NCBI GenBank assembly: GCA_947588665.1
Contig: CANPYU010000010.1
Span: 1 to 15,077 of the forward strand
Length of the DNA stretch: 15,077 nt
Direction of reading: 5' to 3'
Source of the DNA: an uncultured Bacilli bacterium
GTDB lineage: Bacteria > Bacillota_I > Bacilli_A > RF39 > UBA660
Shown in pieces: positions 13,567-15,077 of the stretch. Every line of letters starts with the position of its first letter. The first letter of the stretch is position 1. The position numbers were made by a program, and so were the translations under genes. The notes under the pieces are model-generated. The model was not told where the DNA came from. It did no database searches and was given only the letters and a program-made list of their open reading frames with translations.

Positions 13567-15077
13567 TTATTCTACTATATAAGGATTTGAAAATGTTCCT
13601 TTGTTTTCATCTTTTTCAAAAGTAAAATTAGTATTTGATTTCAAATTAATTACTGGACGCACTCCTACCTCACTGTCAGTTGTTTCTTCACGGGCTAAGC
13701 TACCAGTAATTCCAGCAACAATTATTATAGCCGCATGTTTTGGATTTCCAGTGTAAAAAACTGCTGGAGAAATTGTCCAATAACTTATTCCTGTATACAG
13801 CCAATATCCTTTATTTGTACCAACAGCACCTCCGGCATAAGCTACTTCATCCGCACTTATTAATCCAAGAGAATTAATAAGTTTTTTATTTCCTTTATTT
13901 GCATCTGTAATTGTATATAAATCATTATCATTTGGTAAACTAGTTTTTGTTACATTATCTTTTATGCATTTAAATGTTGGCTTTCTTTCTTCTTCATTCG
14001 ATAACCACAATCTGTGATACGAACCATAATATGTTTCTACAGTACCAAATCCATAATTCGTATAATTTACATTTGATGTTATACTATCACCATCATATGG
14101 AGTTCTATCTCCACAAAAGCCAGCATTATCATCTATATATTCTGAATATTTACTTAAATTTTTCACATACCATGAATTTAATACATCTAAAATATCACTA
14201 TTGGTTTCATTTGTATGGGCATTGGCATAAGTTGATGAATAACCACTATTTTTAGGATTACCATACATTAAACCAACATATTTATTATCACTGTACACAG
14301 AGTTAAATTTATATTTTTTTGCCGTCGAACCGGAATTATCAATAAGTGTTCCTGCACCAGTAACATATATTGGATTAATTTTATTATTATTAGGGAATGT
14401 CAAATATTGTTCTTCTCCAACTTTTCCAGAATATATTAATCTTATTGTTCCATCACCATTTATTCTAATTATTCGCCAATAAAAATCTGCAAACTTTACC
14501 CAATTATCTGTAACAGAACCTCTAAAATAATATGTTTCTCCATCATCATCTGTTCCTTTATATAATCCTCTATCCGTACTTTTGCAATTATTACCACTTT
14601 CTCCAGTATTTGTTCCGTTATCACATGCGGTTACTCCTAGAATTTTCGGAGCTTCTTCTATATAATTAGTATTTGTAAATATCACGTCAGATGCCTTGGT
14701 TACTTTATCATAATATAAATAACATTCCGTCCCATCTAAACTTAAATTCGATATTATTAATTTGCTATTTTCCCATGTTGGGATTGCTTCATTAGTACAT
14801 TGTGTTTCTTTTGTATTTATTACATAAGCACTATCTGGCATTTGTTGGGCTTCTTTATATTCTCCTGTATCTTCATCTTTTATATATATTCCAAGTATGT
14901 TTATATCTGCACTTTTATTGCTTATCTCGGCATATACTCTTCCATTAAAGTTATGTCCTATATCTTCATTTTGATTATCTCCATTATCTGGATATTCTAC
15001 TATTACATAATAATATTCTTTTTCTCCTGGTTCTTCTTTTGATGTTATATATTGATTATTAGTTATTATTTCTTTGG
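13567..15077 (-). CDS. Large surface/secreted-type protein, C-terminal part
   Basis: The frame stays open through the right edge, so the ATG at 14841 is internal; about 502 C-terminal residues are visible and any signal peptide is outside. The visible N-terminal part (YYYVIVEYPDNG, GHNFNGRVYAEIS) looks like a beta-sandwich domain of cell-surface proteins. The middle carries YYFRGSVTDNWVKFADF and YWRIIRINGDGTIRLIYSG, which I recall from many surface-type proteins of uncultured gut Bacilli. The C-terminus has ISADEVAYAGG, GYWLYTGISYWTISP and GVRPVINLK, like DUF6273/C-type-lectin-like folds ending in VRP. Rich in Asn, Thr, Tyr, Gly; seven or so scattered Cys. No LPxTG or C-terminal anchor. GC rises locally to about 52% at 13653-13716. 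Function unknown; adhesion or ligand binding is a guess. Confidence 0.75.
   Translation of the reverse strand, partial: KEIITNNQYITSKEEPGEKEYYYVIVEYPDNGDNQNEDIGHNFNGRVYAEISNKSADINILGIYIKDEDTGEYKEAQQMPDSAYVINTKETQCTNEAIPTWENSKLIISNLSLDGTECYLYYDKVTKASDVIFTNTNYIEEAPKILGVTACDNGTNTGESGNNCKSTDRGLYKGTDDDGETYYFRGSVTDNWVKFADFYWRIIRINGDGTIRLIYSGKVGEEQYLTFPNNNKINPIYVTGAGTLIDNSGSTAKKYKFNSVYSDNKYVGLMYGNPKNSGYSSTYANAHTNETNSDILDVLNSWYVKNLSKYSEYIDDNAGFCGDRTPYDGDSITSNVNYTNYGFGTVETYYGSYHRLWLSNEEERKPTFKCIKDNVTKTSLPNDNDLYTITDANKGNKKLINSLGLISADEVAYAGGAVGTNKGYWLYTGISYWTISPAVFYTGNPKHAAIIIVAGITGSLAREETTDSEVGVRPVINLKSNTNFTFEKDENKGTFSNPYIVE

Noticed and set aside
13974..14255. Plus-strand open frame of 93 codons
   Set aside because: Antisense to the surface-protein gene; His/Leu/Tyr-rich low-complexity translation, no ribosome binding site, no family resemblance.
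14800..15042. Plus-strand open frame rich in Ile, Tyr and Phe that looks like membrane segments
   Set aside because: It is the complement of the Glu/Asp/Asn/Tyr-rich surface gene, whose frame stays open to the window edge; AT-rich antisense naturally gives Ile/Phe/Tyr.

Overview
This 15 kb window is very AT-rich (about 70% A+T by eye). Genes are tightly packed, ribosome binding sites are strong AGGAGG types, 5' leaders are very short, and UGA serves as a stop. The proteins are Bacilli-like: streptococcal/enterococcal-type wall ligases, ClpC, YidD and a phage phi3T/Bacillus-type ThyA. The protein at the right edge resembles surface proteins I associate with uncultured gut Bacilli (RF39 or Erysipelotrichia-like lineages). 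I infer an uncultured, low-GC, walled Bacillota or Mycoplasmatota relative. No mobile element, tRNA, rRNA or CRISPR array was seen.

Layout. (1) 1-1025, minus: pduL-type phosphotransacylase, a hairpin terminator, then a dus tRNA-dihydrouridine synthase cut off by the left edge. (2) 1149-2006, plus: an arginase-family ureohydrolase, convergent with an unrecognised gene (2010-2513, minus). (3) 2706-9005, minus: a cell-wall precursor block transcribed in the order trans-sulfuration PLP enzyme, dapF, DAP-type murE, internal promoter, D-aspartate-ligase-like ATP-grasp, second murE of the L-lysine (streptococcal) type. (4) 9115-9333, plus: yidD. (5) 9330-11269: nucleotide/folate block, with folA plus a P-loop kinase (minus) diverging from thyA (plus) across a strikingly symmetrical promoter pair. 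(6) 11284-13416, minus: a compact ClpC-like AAA+ unfoldase sharing a bidirectional terminator with thyA. (7) 13567-15077, minus: the C-terminal part of a large presumed surface protein.

How the genes fit together. DapF and the first MurE make and use meso-diaminopimelate. The ATP-grasp and second MurE look like the pair that in Enterococcus and Streptococcus relatives puts L-Lys into the stem peptide and a D-Asp branch on it. Having both in one gene run, with a separate promoter for the second pair, is the most interesting biological point here. ThyA consumes methylene-tetrahydrofolate and releases dihydrofolate, which FolA reduces; the neighbouring kinase may phosphorylate a deoxynucleotide. 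A second point of interest is a sharp GC-rich patch near the C-terminus of the surface protein, just before a VRP motif, which could be a diversified segment.
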